Assembly: GCA_016584495.1 (NCBI GenBank)
Contig: WAID01000009.1
Coordinates: 1,488,001 to 1,552,000, forward strand
DNA length: 64,000 bases
Source: Celoporthe dispersa
Taxonomy: Eukaryota > Ascomycota > Sordariomycetes > Diaporthales > Cryphonectriaceae
Reading direction: 5' to 3'
The position numbers and the translations under genes were made by a program. Below the pieces are notes generated by a model. It was not told the DNA's origin, did no database searches, and worked only from the letters and a program-made list of their open reading frames with translations. Of this stretch, positions 1 through 11,946 are shown piece after piece (the stretch's first letter is position 1; the number at the start of each line of letters is the position of its first letter).

Positions 1-660
1 CTCTAGCGTCCTGCAAGGCAGTACAGTATGGTAAAGATGACACCAAGGTTTCACCTCGTCCACAACCCGCTTTGACAGCTTCTGCTGTCGAACGGTGTGT
101 CGCTGACAACATCATTAACAACAACCGACAACAACAACAACAACCATCTCGACCGTGTCGCACTCTCCAGGCCCGGGGAGCCCTTGCACGGGAGACAGAA
201 CGAAACTCTCTCTCCCTCCCTGCCTCCCATTCCCCTGGTCCATTATTACCCAGCCCGGCATACGCTCACAGCTCGTTCCGACGTCGATCTCCCACCCAGA
301 GGAATAGGCTCCCCCGCACCCAAAGTCCCATCCCGCCGCGCTACGACGACATCTGCCGACGGGCCAAGCTGAGAGAGCCACGCACTACTCGCGCGCGCCC
401 TCTCTCTTTCGGCCGGCTGCTGTGCACTGCGCCGCCTCCTCTGCAGTGGCAACCCCCGAGGACTATCATCACCTGGGGTGTCAGCGAGAGCCTTATTTCT
501 CCGACCTGCTTTCTCCCCCCCCCCCCCCCTTCTCGCAGACAGTCTCTAGGAGTCCCGGTTGTGCCCTTCCTCTCCCCTTTTCCGCGACCTGACCACGGCT
601 CACCACCTTCTCCTGCTGCTGCTGCTCTCCTCGATGTGAGCACCGCCCAGGCCGCGCGTG
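1..660. other. CT-rich upstream region of the Zn2Cys6 gene
   Basis: No convincing gene. The stretch is pyrimidine-rich, has a CAA-type microsatellite near 117-147 and a run of about 13 C near 517-530. Several open frames cross it on both strands, but all are low-complexity Ser/Arg/Pro translations without a recognisable domain. It probably holds the promoter and 5' leader of the regulator that starts at 661. Confidence 0.5.
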
Positions 661-3600
661 ATGGCGACTCTATCCGGTGGCGCCCTGCCACCCCCGAAAC
701 AAATTCGCTTTGTGAACAATCAGGGCCAACCGCCCTCCAAGAGGCGTCGGGTCAATGCTGCGTGAGTGCCACACCCCTAATCCCCCCCCTCTCCTCCCCC
801 CGCTTCCTTCCCCGTCACATCTGACCGCAGCGGGCTGTCGCGTCATCCCGCCCGTGCGCGACCCTCGAGGCGGGCTGTGTGACGGACCATGTGCGACTGA
901 CGGCGCGCGGGGGGTCCTACAGCCAGCTGCTGTCGCCTGCACTGTACACTCACGCCTCCTGGGAGGACCATACTGACCGTCGTGTGCCTGCTGCACAGCT
1001 GTCTTACATGTCGCAAGCGCAAGACGAGGTGCGATGGGGAGAGGCCGATCTGCTCGGCCTGCGAAAAGAACGGCCACCAGTGCCTCGGGTACCCTGACCA
1101 GCCCGAGAAGACCACCAAGCAGGAGGCGGCGAGTAACCTTGGGAAGCTTGGGCCGGGAAAGGTGAAACACGAAGCTGCAGCCGAATCGGATGACGACGGG
1201 CTGGAGGACATCGTCAAGACCGAAGAGAACGCCCACCAGAGGACCCAGGACGGAGGTCGCAAGCCGAGCACCTCGGGCCCACAACAGAGCGATACCGCGT
1301 CGACGTCGAGCGGACCGACGCCGCGGACGAAAAAGGAGAGCCACGAGTGGGAAGGGGAGTCCCCGGCATCACAGTCACAGACACCTGGGAGATCTGCTGC
1401 GAAGAGGTTCTCGGGCCACCGGACAGTCTCGTTCTCGGAGGATGGTCGGAGCTCCAATAACCGCTCACCTGTTCCGCATCGCCACGATTCGCACAGGGTG
1501 CCCTACTTCCGCTACTTTGGGCCCACCGCTATCGTGCCTGGACTCAAGCAGATGGTCGTGAACGTAGGGCCCTACAGTCGGCGGCGCAGCAGCCGAGGGT
1601 CCATGTCCGCCACATCACCTCTGTCACTGTTCAGCCACCGCAGTGCGCCCTCGCATGCCGACACCGTCCTCGAGCCTCTTGACGACCTGCCAGTCTACGA
1701 CCCCAATGATCATGCGCCGGTCCCCCCGCTCATCATCGGCTTGGTCGAGATCTTTTTCCTGCACCTGGGCTGCATCCATCCCTTCCTGCGCGGCGAGAAG
1801 ACCATCCGCCTGGTCAGGGAGAAGAAGGTCGAGTCGATCCTCGTCGATGCCATGTGCGCCCTTGCCGCCCGGTTCGCCAACTTCGACAAGCTGCCCGGTG
1901 CCGGGGCGGAAGGCTCGCGGGCCGAGTACGGCCACGTCTTTGCCCAGAGGGCCAAGGCCGCGACAGTGGATACCTTTCCCTGCCCCACGGTCGGTGCCGT
2001 GCAGGCCTACCTGCTCCTGGCGTACGAGGGCTTCGGGGCCAACCAGGACAGCGCCTTGTGGATGTATCTCGGCCTGGCGATCCGCATGGCCTTCGACATG
2101 GGCCTGCAGAGGAACGAGGGCGTGCAGTACCAAGGAGACAAGGATCCTTGGTATACGGGGTCTTGGAACCGCCTCAGCAACGATGAGGGAGGACGAGGGC
2201 TCGCCGGCTGCCGAGGACGAAAAGCTGAGCCCCAGGGAGCAGCAGGAGATCGTGCAGGAGCGCATCGACACGGCCTGGGCCGTCTACATCCTGGACCGTG
2301 TCATCTCTACCGGCACGGGCCGCACGGTCACTGTGAGCGACGATGAGTTCGAGCTGCCCATCCCAGAACCGGTCGTCGACCCGTCGACAGGCCTGCCGGC
2401 GCCGTACCCGGTGTTCGCCCACATCATCCAGCTGTACGGCCGCGTGTCGGACGTCCTCAACAAGCTCAGGAAGGTGTCTGACCTGACGGAGGAAAAGCTC
2501 GCCACGCTTGCAAAGATCGAGCGCGACCTCATCGGCGTCTACGAGAAGCAGGACCCGCGGCTGCAGTTCAACCCACTGCACTTTAGCAACTATGCCAAGA
2601 ACGGGCAGGGGACGCTCTTCATCCTCCTCCACGTCTGGTTCCACGCCTGTATCATCATCCTCCACCAGCCGCTGCTCACGCCGTTTGGCAGCCGAGACCA
2701 CCAGCTCACGGCCGGCAGCCGCGAGCTGGCCATGTCCAGCGCCAAGTCGATCGCCGACATGCTCGCCCTCGCCGAGGTCATCGACCCCAACAGCTACAGG
2801 ACCAGCCCCTTCACGTCGCAGCCCATGTATATCGCCGCCTGCGCGTTCCTGACGGAGCTGGCGGCACAGCCCCCGCTGCCGACCTCGCGAGCCACGTCAC
2901 CGGCGGCGCCGGGCAAGCAGAAGGGGGTTCCACCTCGGGTCATGCCGCCACCGGCGCGAAGGCGAGATCCTCTGCGGAGGGGCCGTCGAAGCACTCGCTG
3001 CTGGCCGAGAGGTCAAACGAGAACTACCGACGTTGCTACAAGAGCCTGCAGCAGCTACAAGACCACTGGGGCGGTGTCAAGTATATCCTCAATGCCCTGG
3101 ACCATCGATCAAAGGGTGTCTGGGACTGTGAGACATACACTGCCGAGGAGTATGCCAGCACGAAACTGCCGCGCCGGCCTGCCTCGGTGGCTGCTTTCCC
3201 CCGCTCCGACATCCCGGCCTCGCCCCCGCCAAACATCGACCTGATGGCCTGGTCCCTGACGGGAACCACAAACACGTCCAACTCCACGCTCGTCCGGCTC
3301 TACCAGAACGTCAACAAGAACGGCGGTCCAGCCCAGGCCTCGCAGCTCCCTCCCCTGCAGCCTCCTGCTCCCCAGGCGTCAGCGCCAACCCCCCGGGGAA
3401 CTGGAGATTTGATCCCGTCCGCCAGAGCCTGCCGGAGAGCACGGCCCCGCTCACGCCGGCGATCCCACAACCAGTCATCTCTGCTGTGCGGTACTCTATG
3501 GACCCTTCTCAGGCTGCCAGCAGCACCGGGGCGCGGCCAAATTCGAGGCTGCGCCCTCCGGCGAAGCAGGTCCCGGCACGCCAGGAAACGAGAACCGGCT

Positions 3601-4033
3601 CCAGGTCCTCTCAGGAATCGCAAGTGGCAACCCCGTCCTGCCCTCGACCCACCAACAGCCGTTCACACCGTCGTCCAGCTACGAGCCGTCGGTGCTCCAG
3701 GGGGCATCGCCCTCCAGCTCCCTCGCGGACCCCAACACAACATCATCATCACACCACCGGGCGAGTGCAAATCACAGCAACGCCGCGACCGCGGAGATGA
3801 TCAACCCCTACGGTCACGAGTTTGCGCAGAACGGCATGGCGTCCGGGTCATTCTCGTACATGGGCGGCAGCGGCTCCATCGCTGACGCCATCATGGTCGA
3901 GCAGGTCGACCTCGGATCGATGCAGCTGCCGACTGACATGTTCGCCCCCTGGGATCTCTTTCCTGGCGCCAACTTTGCTGACGTGTTTGATGCGAGTGGG
4001 ATGGGTGATGCGGGGTCTCAGGGACAGATCTGA
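661..4033 (+). CDS. Zn2Cys6 fungal transcription factor (four frame changes)
   Basis: This is a nuclear DNA-binding regulator of the Gal4 type. Exon 1 is 661-761, the intron is 762-998 (237 nt, GTGAGT..CAG) and exon 2 begins at 999. The join restores a complete binuclear cluster (C-x2-C-x6-C-x6-C-x2-C-x6-C) just after a basic KRRR stretch. The middle region resembles the fungal-specific regulator domain (Fungal_trans type), with hydrophobic helices around 1735-2110 and 2270-2870. The C-terminus is Ser/Pro/Gln-rich and ends in an acidic, aromatic tail that could be an activation domain. The frame changes four times: near 2187-2189 (one extra G), 2923-2927 (one G short), 3345-3355 (one C short) and 3528-3531 (one G short). 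The protein on both sides of each break is clearly coding, so these are probably assembly errors. The total length of 3136 nt fits exactly this set of indels. The regulon cannot be told from the sequence. Confidence 0.88.
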
Positions 4034-4799
4034 CCTTGAGCGTCCTTATTATTTCTCTTCCCCTCCCGCCCGCTGGCGAGCAGGGCGATGATCACTCCTG
4101 GGGACAAAAACAAGCTGGACGGCAGGCATGCATTTCTGGGCGCTCTCTCTTTCCCTTGGCTGATTGACAAGATGATATTTTGTAATGATTTGTAACCACC
4201 TATCTATCAGCGCGCATCTATCCGATCCACGAACACGGGGGCTTTTGACGCCCTTTGGATTGGGCCGCAGTGTTTTTCTCAAGACAGCCTTCTCAACTTG
4301 CCTTCCACAGCACGAGATGCATAAATTACCTTTTTCTCTTTTTTTTTTTCTTTTTTCCTTTTCCTTTCTTGGAATAACGTCTTTGGGAGTAAAATGGAAA
4401 AAGACAGAGAGTATGGAAGAAAAAAAATACTATGCATGGCGGTATGCAGGCGGCACCAGCGGGAAGAAGCTGGCCTTGGGTGGTCTTTACTAGAATATCC
4501 TCCATGGCTTGGTGTTGGAGGGTGTGGGCGGCAGAGCTCTTTGCTTAGGGAGAGCAGGCCGACTTCTCAGGCTGTCACACATCTAATCGTCACTCGCGAC
4601 GCATCATGACTGTATCTCCCATTACGATGAAGCCGAAAATCAAAATCAAAATCGATGAAATCTGCCCAGAGCAATTGGTATCAATCTTTCGTGCAATCTC
4701 CCGTGCAACATGGCGGCCTTTCACTATATAATTATTCCCTCCAAACCCAGCTCCCCCTCCTTCTTCCCCCCCGAATTCCTCTCTCCCCAGTCCTCCTCC
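4034..4799. other. Intergenic, convergent 3' ends
   Basis: Contains T-rich tracts (for example 4338-4370), as expected for 3' untranslated sequence of the regulator upstream and of the minus-strand gene that ends at 4800. I see no gene or RNA here. Confidence 0.4.
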
Positions 4800-5290
4800 T
4801 TATTCCTGTCCAGGCATAATCGTTCCCATCTCACCACTCGCATTCCTGTTCCCCAGCGCAGAGTGCGCAGGGTGCGGGTTCGTCCCTGGGAAATTATTCC
4901 CCGTCTCCGCCGCCGCCTTGGTCAAATTCGCCTCCTGAGCAACACTACCGCCGCCGCCCGCCGTCGTCGTGGTGAAGTCCTCCCGCGGCCGGTGGTTTGG
5001 TGGCAGGCCCGTGGCGCCGACGGGCTGGCGGGGGTGGTGGTGTCCCGCGCGAGGTTGCTTGTGCTGCTCCTGCTGTTCGTGATGGTGATGGTGCTCCCCT
5101 CCGGCCGCGGCAGCGTGGTGGGCTCGGGGCGGTCGGTGCCCGTGACGTTGGGCTCGTCGCCTAGGGCTGCAGTGGTCTCCGGGTTGGCGTGGAGGCCGCC
5201 TTCCGCGCGCTGGGCGGTGGCGGTGTTGTCGGCGGTGGTGGTGCTGCTGTGGTGGAGGACCTTTTGATAGTATCCATTTTGGGGGGAAGG
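4800..5290 (-). CDS. Unrecognised hydrophilic, His/Gln-rich protein (5' end unresolved)
   Basis: I do not recognise this family. On the minus strand a coding-like translation starts just upstream of the stretch YYQKVLHHSS (about 5250) and passes through a Thr/Pro/Glu-rich segment. It continues into a His/Gln-rich segment and ends with the motif NNFPGTNPHPAH followed by GEMGTIMPGQE and a TAA at 4800-4802. The first and second halves lie in different frames and meet at a four-base G run (5096-5099 on the plus strand is CCCC). One more G would join them. A second run (5281-5286) hides how the 5' end connects; a first exon further upstream is possible. No membrane segment or signal peptide is visible, and composition suggests an intrinsically disordered protein. 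The long plus-strand frame over the same DNA is Arg/Val/Leu-rich and looks like an antisense shadow. Confidence 0.42.
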
Positions 5291-6438
5291 GGGGAGGGGG
5301 TTTCCTGGACCTGAAGTTTGATTTTATGTTGTTGTTTGTTGGTTGAGATGGATGATGTGTACGGACTTGTCCTTTTTGTTTGTTTGTTTGATTGTTTGCT
5401 TCAATATGGTTTTGGGAGGCGAGGAGAGGGAGGGGATTTGTATTTCTACATCCTGCCTTGCCTCTTCTACAAGCAGAACAGAGGGGGTCACGTCACCTTC
5501 TTCACCACTCCTCGGTCATGTCATAATAATGGGGCAGAGACCGGGGCCCCTGGAGCCTTGAAAATCTGGGGGAAGTGGGCGGGATGGATGGGCAGTCAGG
5601 CAGTGTGGATGGGCGGATAGGTTAACTGCCACCTGCTATGAGTGGCAGGCGGGTTAATTCCATGGTGTGTGGTGGTGGTGGGATGACGTCGGTCGGTCTT
5701 TGTTCTGTGGAGAACACAACCGATGCAGTGTGTGCACACCATTTAACCACCACGGTCACGCCTAAAGTTTACGTAGCCAGGCAGGCAGCTGGTGACTAAG
5801 GCGAGAAACGAGGATGGAGATGGGAGATTAGAGAATACCCAGAAATCCTGTAGATATAGAGTTCTTTCTTGTTGGAAAGGAAAAGAGGAAAGACAACCAG
5901 CTACATTCTCGTCTTCCCTCGAGCCAGAGGCTTGCACCCAGAGCAGCCTGGGTGGTAATTTGAGGGGCTGAGAGCACGCTCTTGGTAATGTGTAAATGAT
6001 CACTACACACGGGTAACAAGACACAAGACTTGGAGGCTTGTAAAACAAAAGTGTATGTTGGTTAGTGTATCTCAGACGATTTGAACATTCTCTGGGCCAT
6101 GTACGCAGGGGCTGTACACATCGAGCACATTGATGAAAGCAGGTACTTAGACATGGTATGAGTGGGAGAATGTGGAGAAACATGATCCACGGACTACATA
6201 GAACAGCTTCTTGAAATTAAAAATGGGGGAGGAGTGATTCAAATGACTGCTAATGTGTTGCACGTGGCATTCAAGACATTTAACTAAAACCCAGGACTGA
6301 AAACAGCATCAATATTCATAGTAGGAGTTCAGTACTTCAGACCGAATGTCAAGATTATCAGTATTCAACTTGAGAGGCTTCAGTCTGACAGCTGTCTGCG
6401 GCTACCTGAACATCCACAGGACAGTGAAAACCTAATGT
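5291..6438. other. Intergenic, no gene seen
   Basis: Nothing supportable is seen beyond possible upstream exon sequence of the minus-strand gene that ends at 4800. A 146-codon minus-strand frame at 5743-6183 has no start context, domain or coding-like composition. Confidence 0.35.
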
Positions 6439-8202
6439 CTACATCTGTCCTGCAGCATAATCTCCAGAAGCAGCAAGTGTTGCGTAGTACAACTTCGTCT
6501 CTGCGCAGATCACCAGCTTACCGTCACCGGCAAATTGGAAGTTGGCTGATGTGCTGCCCAGATAAATCTTGCCGATGAGCGTGCCTGAAGGGTTCCAGAC
6601 CTGAATGCCATCTCCGCAGCCGGCATAGACATTTCCGTCCGAGTCGCAGTGGACACCTGTGCGTGTGTGTGTGTGTTCTCAAGTCAGCACGCGCCGTCGC
6701 AAATGATAGGGTAAGGTTTACCAGGACTTGGGATCAATTACGTACCGTCGGGGACACCAGAGTCGACAAAGGCAAAGGTCTTGCGGTTGCCCCAGGTGCC
6801 ATCGGAGCTGATGTCGAATCGATATCTGTAGCGGAAATCAGCACGGAAGGGGTCTCACCGGATAATCAGCTACGCGATGTTCAGAGCAGAGCTTACATGG
6901 AGGCCGGGTTGGAAAAGTTGTAGCCCCAGAAACCTTCATTGATTCCTGTGTCCGAGACGTATCCATATTTGCCATCAGGAGAGATGGTGACACCTGATAT
7001 TAAAAGAAACCCAATCAGTCCAAAATCTTGCGCAGTGTTGAACACTCTTGTAGTGGTATAATCAGTCACGAACCATTTGGAAGCACGAAGCCATCAGCGG
7101 CAACAGTGACGGCGCCCGTCTGGTCATTCCAGCGATACACCTGGTTCCGGAGGCCAGGCGGCGGCCTGAAGTCCTGCAGGTATCCGTACAGCGTGTCCGT
7201 GAAGTAGAGGTCCTTGCTGGTGGGGTGGACAACGGCGTCGTTGAGCGAGCTGAACTGGCGGCCGAAGTAGTTGTTGAGGAGGACGGTTGTGTTGTACGGC
7301 TCCCTCGGGTTCATGAGCATGACCTGCGAGGTGTTGCTAGCACCAGCACCCTCGGCCATGTACACGATCTGGCCTCTGTAGTTTGTGGCTCCTGTAAAGA
7401 GAAGTAAGCAACGCATCTCTTGCTCTTGGTGGCTTGTTTTGTGAGGTTCTTCAGGGTAGGGTGTGGAGGGACAGGCCAACCATTGGGATTGATGACCATT
7501 GGGCTTGACGGGACAAGAGTGACAGTCACCTGCCCAGTCGCATTGGTCATGTTCTTGAACGCATCCACCTGCGGGATGGAGATCTTCTGGATGATACTGG
7601 ACTTGTTGAGCCCAGTCCCTGCTGCCACGGCACCGGCATTTTGCGCGAAGAAGACCTCATCTGTAGGCTCGTACCTGCGCCGCCTCAGTACTTGATCCAT
7701 ACAATACATACATCGCACGAGAGACTGGTCTGTGGGAGGAGGACAAGACGTACCACACAACGGCCTCGTGATAGAGAGGATCGGTCTCTTGCTCCGCAAT
7801 GAGCGTCAAGGTCGGAGCCTGGCCTATGACGGACAAGAAGTCCTCATCATAGATGTGGAATGGTTTGGCCAAAAGGTCGGCTGCAGATATCCCTGGCGGC
7901 ATGAAAGTCTGAGTGCCATTGACAACAGTGGATGGTGGGACGGCGGTCGGCCAGACTGTAGAGCGCCCGTCAGTCAGAGATGCCCTCTTTTGGGAAAATT
8001 AAAGGAAGAATCCTCCTGTGGAGGATGAGGGAAATCAATTCATGCAGGAGATCATCGTACCATTGAAGCTTCTCTGGTCAATAACCTGAGCCTGCGCAGG
8101 AATCTGCTTAGCATGGACAGCAACCGCCTTGGGGTTCAGCAGCCATTGCACATGGACAGCAGCCAGCACGGCCAATGTCGGTAACGAGATAATCCAGGCC
8201 AT
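6439..8202 (-). CDS. Secreted lactonohydrolase / SMP-30-like gluconolactonase
   Basis: Predicted calcium-dependent beta-propeller lactonase of the fungal D-lactonohydrolase family, which hydrolyses aldonate or pantoyl lactones. There are seven exons with GT-AG introns at 7956-8060, 7675-7753, 7392-7480, 6994-7073, 6826-6896 and 6657-6745. They sum to 1251 nt (416 aa), normal for the family. The start at 8202 (MAWIISLPTLAVL) gives a hydrophobic N-terminal segment, either a signal peptide or anchor, followed by the family-typical VIDQRSFN. Propeller signatures include SLNDAVVHPTSKDLYFTDTLYG, VTISPDGKYGYVSDTG and GVHCDSDGNVYAGCGDGIQVW, of the kind that carries the metal-binding Asn/Asp residues in SMP-30 enzymes. 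Several N-x-S/T sites fit secretion. The exact substrate is not determinable. Confidence 0.85.
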
Positions 8203-9298
8203 TGTTGTTATTCGAGATTCTCTGCTCTCTCCTTGGGCTCCTCCTCTCCCCTCTCGAACTTCTCTGGCGAGCGCGCCCCCTCTTATGGGAAGAAACCCGT
8301 GCGGGGTGCCTGGTGCCATCGTCTCCATCGTCAAGGGGCTGGTTCGCGTGAGCAGTTCGCCAAGATTTACCGGATTGGCGTTACACTGGATATTACTACT
8401 CCAAATACTAGTAAATGATATCATGTACCTTGCGGTGTGCCCTGAAAGTCCCCAGCTTTTTCTCCAAATAGTCGATTATAGCCTGAAGTCTATTGTGAAG
8501 AGGAGCCCACTGGGGCCAGGGCCGATGTGGAACCATGTTTCTTGGGTAGTAGACTGGAGATGCAATATGATCAGCATGCATATCGATGCCGATCTGCGGC
8601 TCGGCACCTGGGCAGCGAGTATGCTCGGCAGCTTGGCAGGAGGTTCAACAACTAATATACAGAAATCTTTTCTTCGGGCCCTTGTAAATCCCTCTCCTAG
8701 CCTCCGATCTCGAAATGGTTCTTGAATGCATTCGTAATTGTATATCTCCGTAGACACGTGAGCGCGCCATCCTTTTTTTTCCCGCCAGAGCGGCAGGCTG
8801 CACGCAGGGCAGTATTAGTTTAAGGCGTGCATATAAGGGATGGATGTCATTATATATAATTAGGGTTGGCATATAGAGTTCTTTTTATTTTTCTCTTTGG
8901 AGCGGCTAGATCTAAAATAGGACTATAATGTTGCGGGGTTGCGACTTAGCATGACTGATCGTAAATTCCATTTCGGCTTCTTTATCACTTGGCTCACTTG
9001 GCTCACCAGAGGACAAAGGCGATGCAGTGTGACTGATCCGGTCTGAGGAGGTAGGTATATGAGGACATAAATTCCTCATCAAAACTGGTGGTAGATGGAC
9101 ATTGTACATAGCTCTTCAGTCGTCAACCCAAGTATTGCATCCGCTAATAAGTAAACACTCGCAACATCCCATCAAACAAATTCCATGTTACGAGGTCTGT
9201 ATTCCTTGGCACCGGTCCTGGTTAGCGTCAACCACCTTAAAAACATTTTAGGATCTTCAAGACTCCACGAGTGAGTTGCTCATTACAGACGCGTGCAT
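8203..9298. other. Intergenic
   Basis: Presumed promoter of the lactonohydrolase gene next to the start at 8202, then moderately AT-rich sequence. The frames present show no domain and no conserved-looking composition. Confidence 0.35.
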
Positions 9299-9595
9299 TC
9301 AGGAGTACAGTTCGTTTTTCCTTTCTTCTTTTTGGTCCAGGTACATGACCTCCTTGGCAGCGACAGCAGTCGGGTTCCACTGTATCAGGCATTCACCATT
9401 CGGGTTGCCGCTGCGGATGAAATTGGCCCAGTAGTCGGGCATATCGGCCTCGATCTGGTAGTTCTCAGCAGGCCAGGTTAGGTCGACGGTGTAGTTGCCG
9501 TAGGGGATGTTGTTGAAGATATACTTCACAGCCAGACCAGAGTTGTTGTATGTCCTGATGTCGCCTGAGACCATCTCATACCAGTCTCTATAGAT
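9299..9595 (-). pseudogene. 3' remnant of a carboxylesterase gene
   Basis: A minus-strand open stretch encodes what looks like the C-terminal end of a type-B carboxylesterase (alpha/beta hydrolase). It contains the characteristic MPDYWANFIRSGNPNG block near the end and stops at 9299. A splice-acceptor-like TATAG sits just upstream of the first coding-like residues (RDWYEMVSGD). No catalytic Ser block (GESAG), no oxyanion-hole motif and no central domain can be found upstream on this strand before 10200. There is only a weak signal-peptide-like frame near 10070-10170. I therefore call it a truncated relic. An alternative is the last exon of a gene whose other exons were deleted in this strain. 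Confidence 0.55.
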
Positions 9596-11946
9596 CCAAA
9601 AGAACAGGTGATGGGCTGGTGAGAGGATTCAATACTGCTACGCACTACTTACTATATGCAATCACTTCTCATGTTGAAATTCTTTGTCCTCCTCCTTCTC
9701 CTCTTCCAGTGCATAGTGACTGTAGAGTCACCCACGGATTACAAAGTGCCAAGCCGATCCCATAATGGTAACCATGCCGGCCGATTTCGAAATCTACATA
9801 ACGCAAGTGCAGTGTCACTATGACGGTCGCATGATTGCTAAGGGGGTCACTGTGGGTTTCTCTGATGCGGGACACCGGATCGATCCGTTGGCGCATACTG
9901 AGATCAAGTAGTCGGTAGAGACCGAAGCAAAGGTCAGTGAGTATATATAATATATACATTTATATGTGTATTTGATGATCCCATTCAGGTAGTTCGAGCC
10001 GGACCTAGCTTTGCATGAATGGGTTTTCTGGGTGGTGATCCCAGGTCGGAAGACGGCCACTACCATCATAGAGAGCACGACAGTGCAGCAGCATATTAGC
10101 GGTGAGTAGGGATAGATTGGCATTGCCTCGGCTGCGAAAATCCAGCTGTTAGAAGTAGTGATGCAGCCTGGCATATGTGATACCGTCTGATAGTTTTCCT
10201 ACGTAGGCTTGAAGGTGCTAGAAACGGAAGAAGACAAGTCTCTGACCAGCCTCTTCGTGATCTTCGACCACTCTCCTACTTTTGCTATCCAAGTCGAGCA
10301 TGTGCAAATAATTAGATATGGATGAGAACGACAACTATGAAGAACCGCCCATGTGCTGACCTCTGCTGTCCAACGCTCTATATCGATTCACTCAAATGGC
10401 AGTGTTTAGTAGGATCAAATGTCTTTTGAAAATGCAAAATTGTACACTCTGAGCGAAAATAAGACTCCTTTCAAGGCCAAAAGCAGGCAGTGCTACCCGG
10501 CTCCATCAGATGCCGCTCTCACATCTTCCCGATCCCTAAGTAGCCATTGAAGTAATCATGGAATACTTGACGATCAAGTTCACAATAAGTAACAGCCTCA
10601 AGAAGCATCCTTGGGCCTTTGCAAAGCTCGCATCAATTCAATGCGACAGCAGAGCTGTTGATATTCTTTCTATTCTGGACTCCACGTTCTTCTGCTTACG
10701 ATGGCTCTCAAATCTAAGTTGTATTACGTGTGGTATGCGGCAATCATTACCTAGTGCTTGCATTGAGACACCCTAAGAGATCAATTGGGATATACAGATG
10801 AGACACATTCTTCTTTAAGTATATATACATATCCACATAGGTGAACTCTCAGTCTGGCATTTGATGATCGGAGCTAGCCTAGTGCCACATAATGGTCGAC
10901 AGCAGGCTTACAACAATAGTTGGGATTTCTGATATAAAGATGAGATCCATATCAAAAGAAATGACTAAACTTTCTTTGAGGAACCGTAGAGATTTCCATA
11001 ATTTGAGTTAATCTTAAATCGAGTACTCAAGTATCTATGAAGGCAGAGTGTCTTGCAAATTCTTTGTAGGAAATACAATATATTCAAGTCTATTTGTAGG
11101 TCAATATGCATTGGTTGTATACTTGCTGATACAACCTCCTCACAAGGAAGATGATGGTTTTACTTGCTCACCTCGAAATCTATTCACAAGCCACCTGGAT
11201 ATGTCATGTATTCATCTGTTATTATAGTGAGAGGTTACTTCCAATTCTATATCCTATGAGATTGATCTGCGCCACGTAGATGCAGCCCCTTATCCGCCAT
11301 CGTCTTTACGTGAACTACACATTCTCAACACCTTTATAAAGCTTTCCTCAAGGGATGACCTTGATCTAGGGACTGTAATTAGCATCGTATGATGGATCGG
11401 ATTCTAAGCAGAGAATAAATGTTCCAAGGAGCCACCGTTGTTAGGTGGCCTCTATTGACTTCAAGCTCATCACTACTATTGAGATGATTTGCTTCACTAT
11501 TTGCTGTTCACTCAATGCCCCTTGGTATATCTGGTGGTCTAGTCACTTCACACAGTGACTACCTTGCCCTTCGTATAATTATCTATAAGGCTAAGCTGCC
11601 TACTGCTGATATCTATTGAAATATTCATGTCAGGGGAGTATAGAAGTCGTGCGGATTCATTGTTCCTTCTGTGTCAAGGCCTTGCCACAGTCCCAGACCT
11701 GTAAACCGTTCCTATTATTACAAAGAATGGTGACATGGAATGCCTCAGCTATATGGTGGCTCCTCTAGATAAGCTCAAATCCTAGCTTTAGCACATGAGT
11801 GTACTACGGGCATGTTGAGAATCAACTTCACTGGAACAAGAGCAGGTACCATGGTGTCCATAATTTCTATGCCAACTTTGTTGAAATCGTTGGCAGTAAT
11901 AAATCTATTACTGCCGCTACAGCCGTCCCACTTCCATGTGCCTTTC
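9596..11946. other. AT-rich gene-poor region
   Basis: About 2.3 kb of AT-rich, TA-rich sequence with no long or coding-like frame, bounded by the esterase relic and the end of the Utp12-domain gene. I see no terminal repeats or recognisable transposase. It could be an old repeat decayed by mutation, but that is inference. Confidence 0.4.

Noticed and set aside
72..824. 250-codon frame before the transcription factor
   Set aside because: Low-complexity Arg/Ser/Pro translation of CT-rich leader DNA that overlaps the first exon of the regulator in another frame.
4710..5267. 185-codon plus-strand frame with a hydrophobic stretch
   Set aside because: The minus strand of the same DNA reads as a more protein-like product; the plus frame is Arg/Val/Leu-rich and looks like an antisense shadow.
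5743..6183. 146-codon minus-strand frame
   Set aside because: No domain, no good start context and no splice partners; composition is not coding-like.
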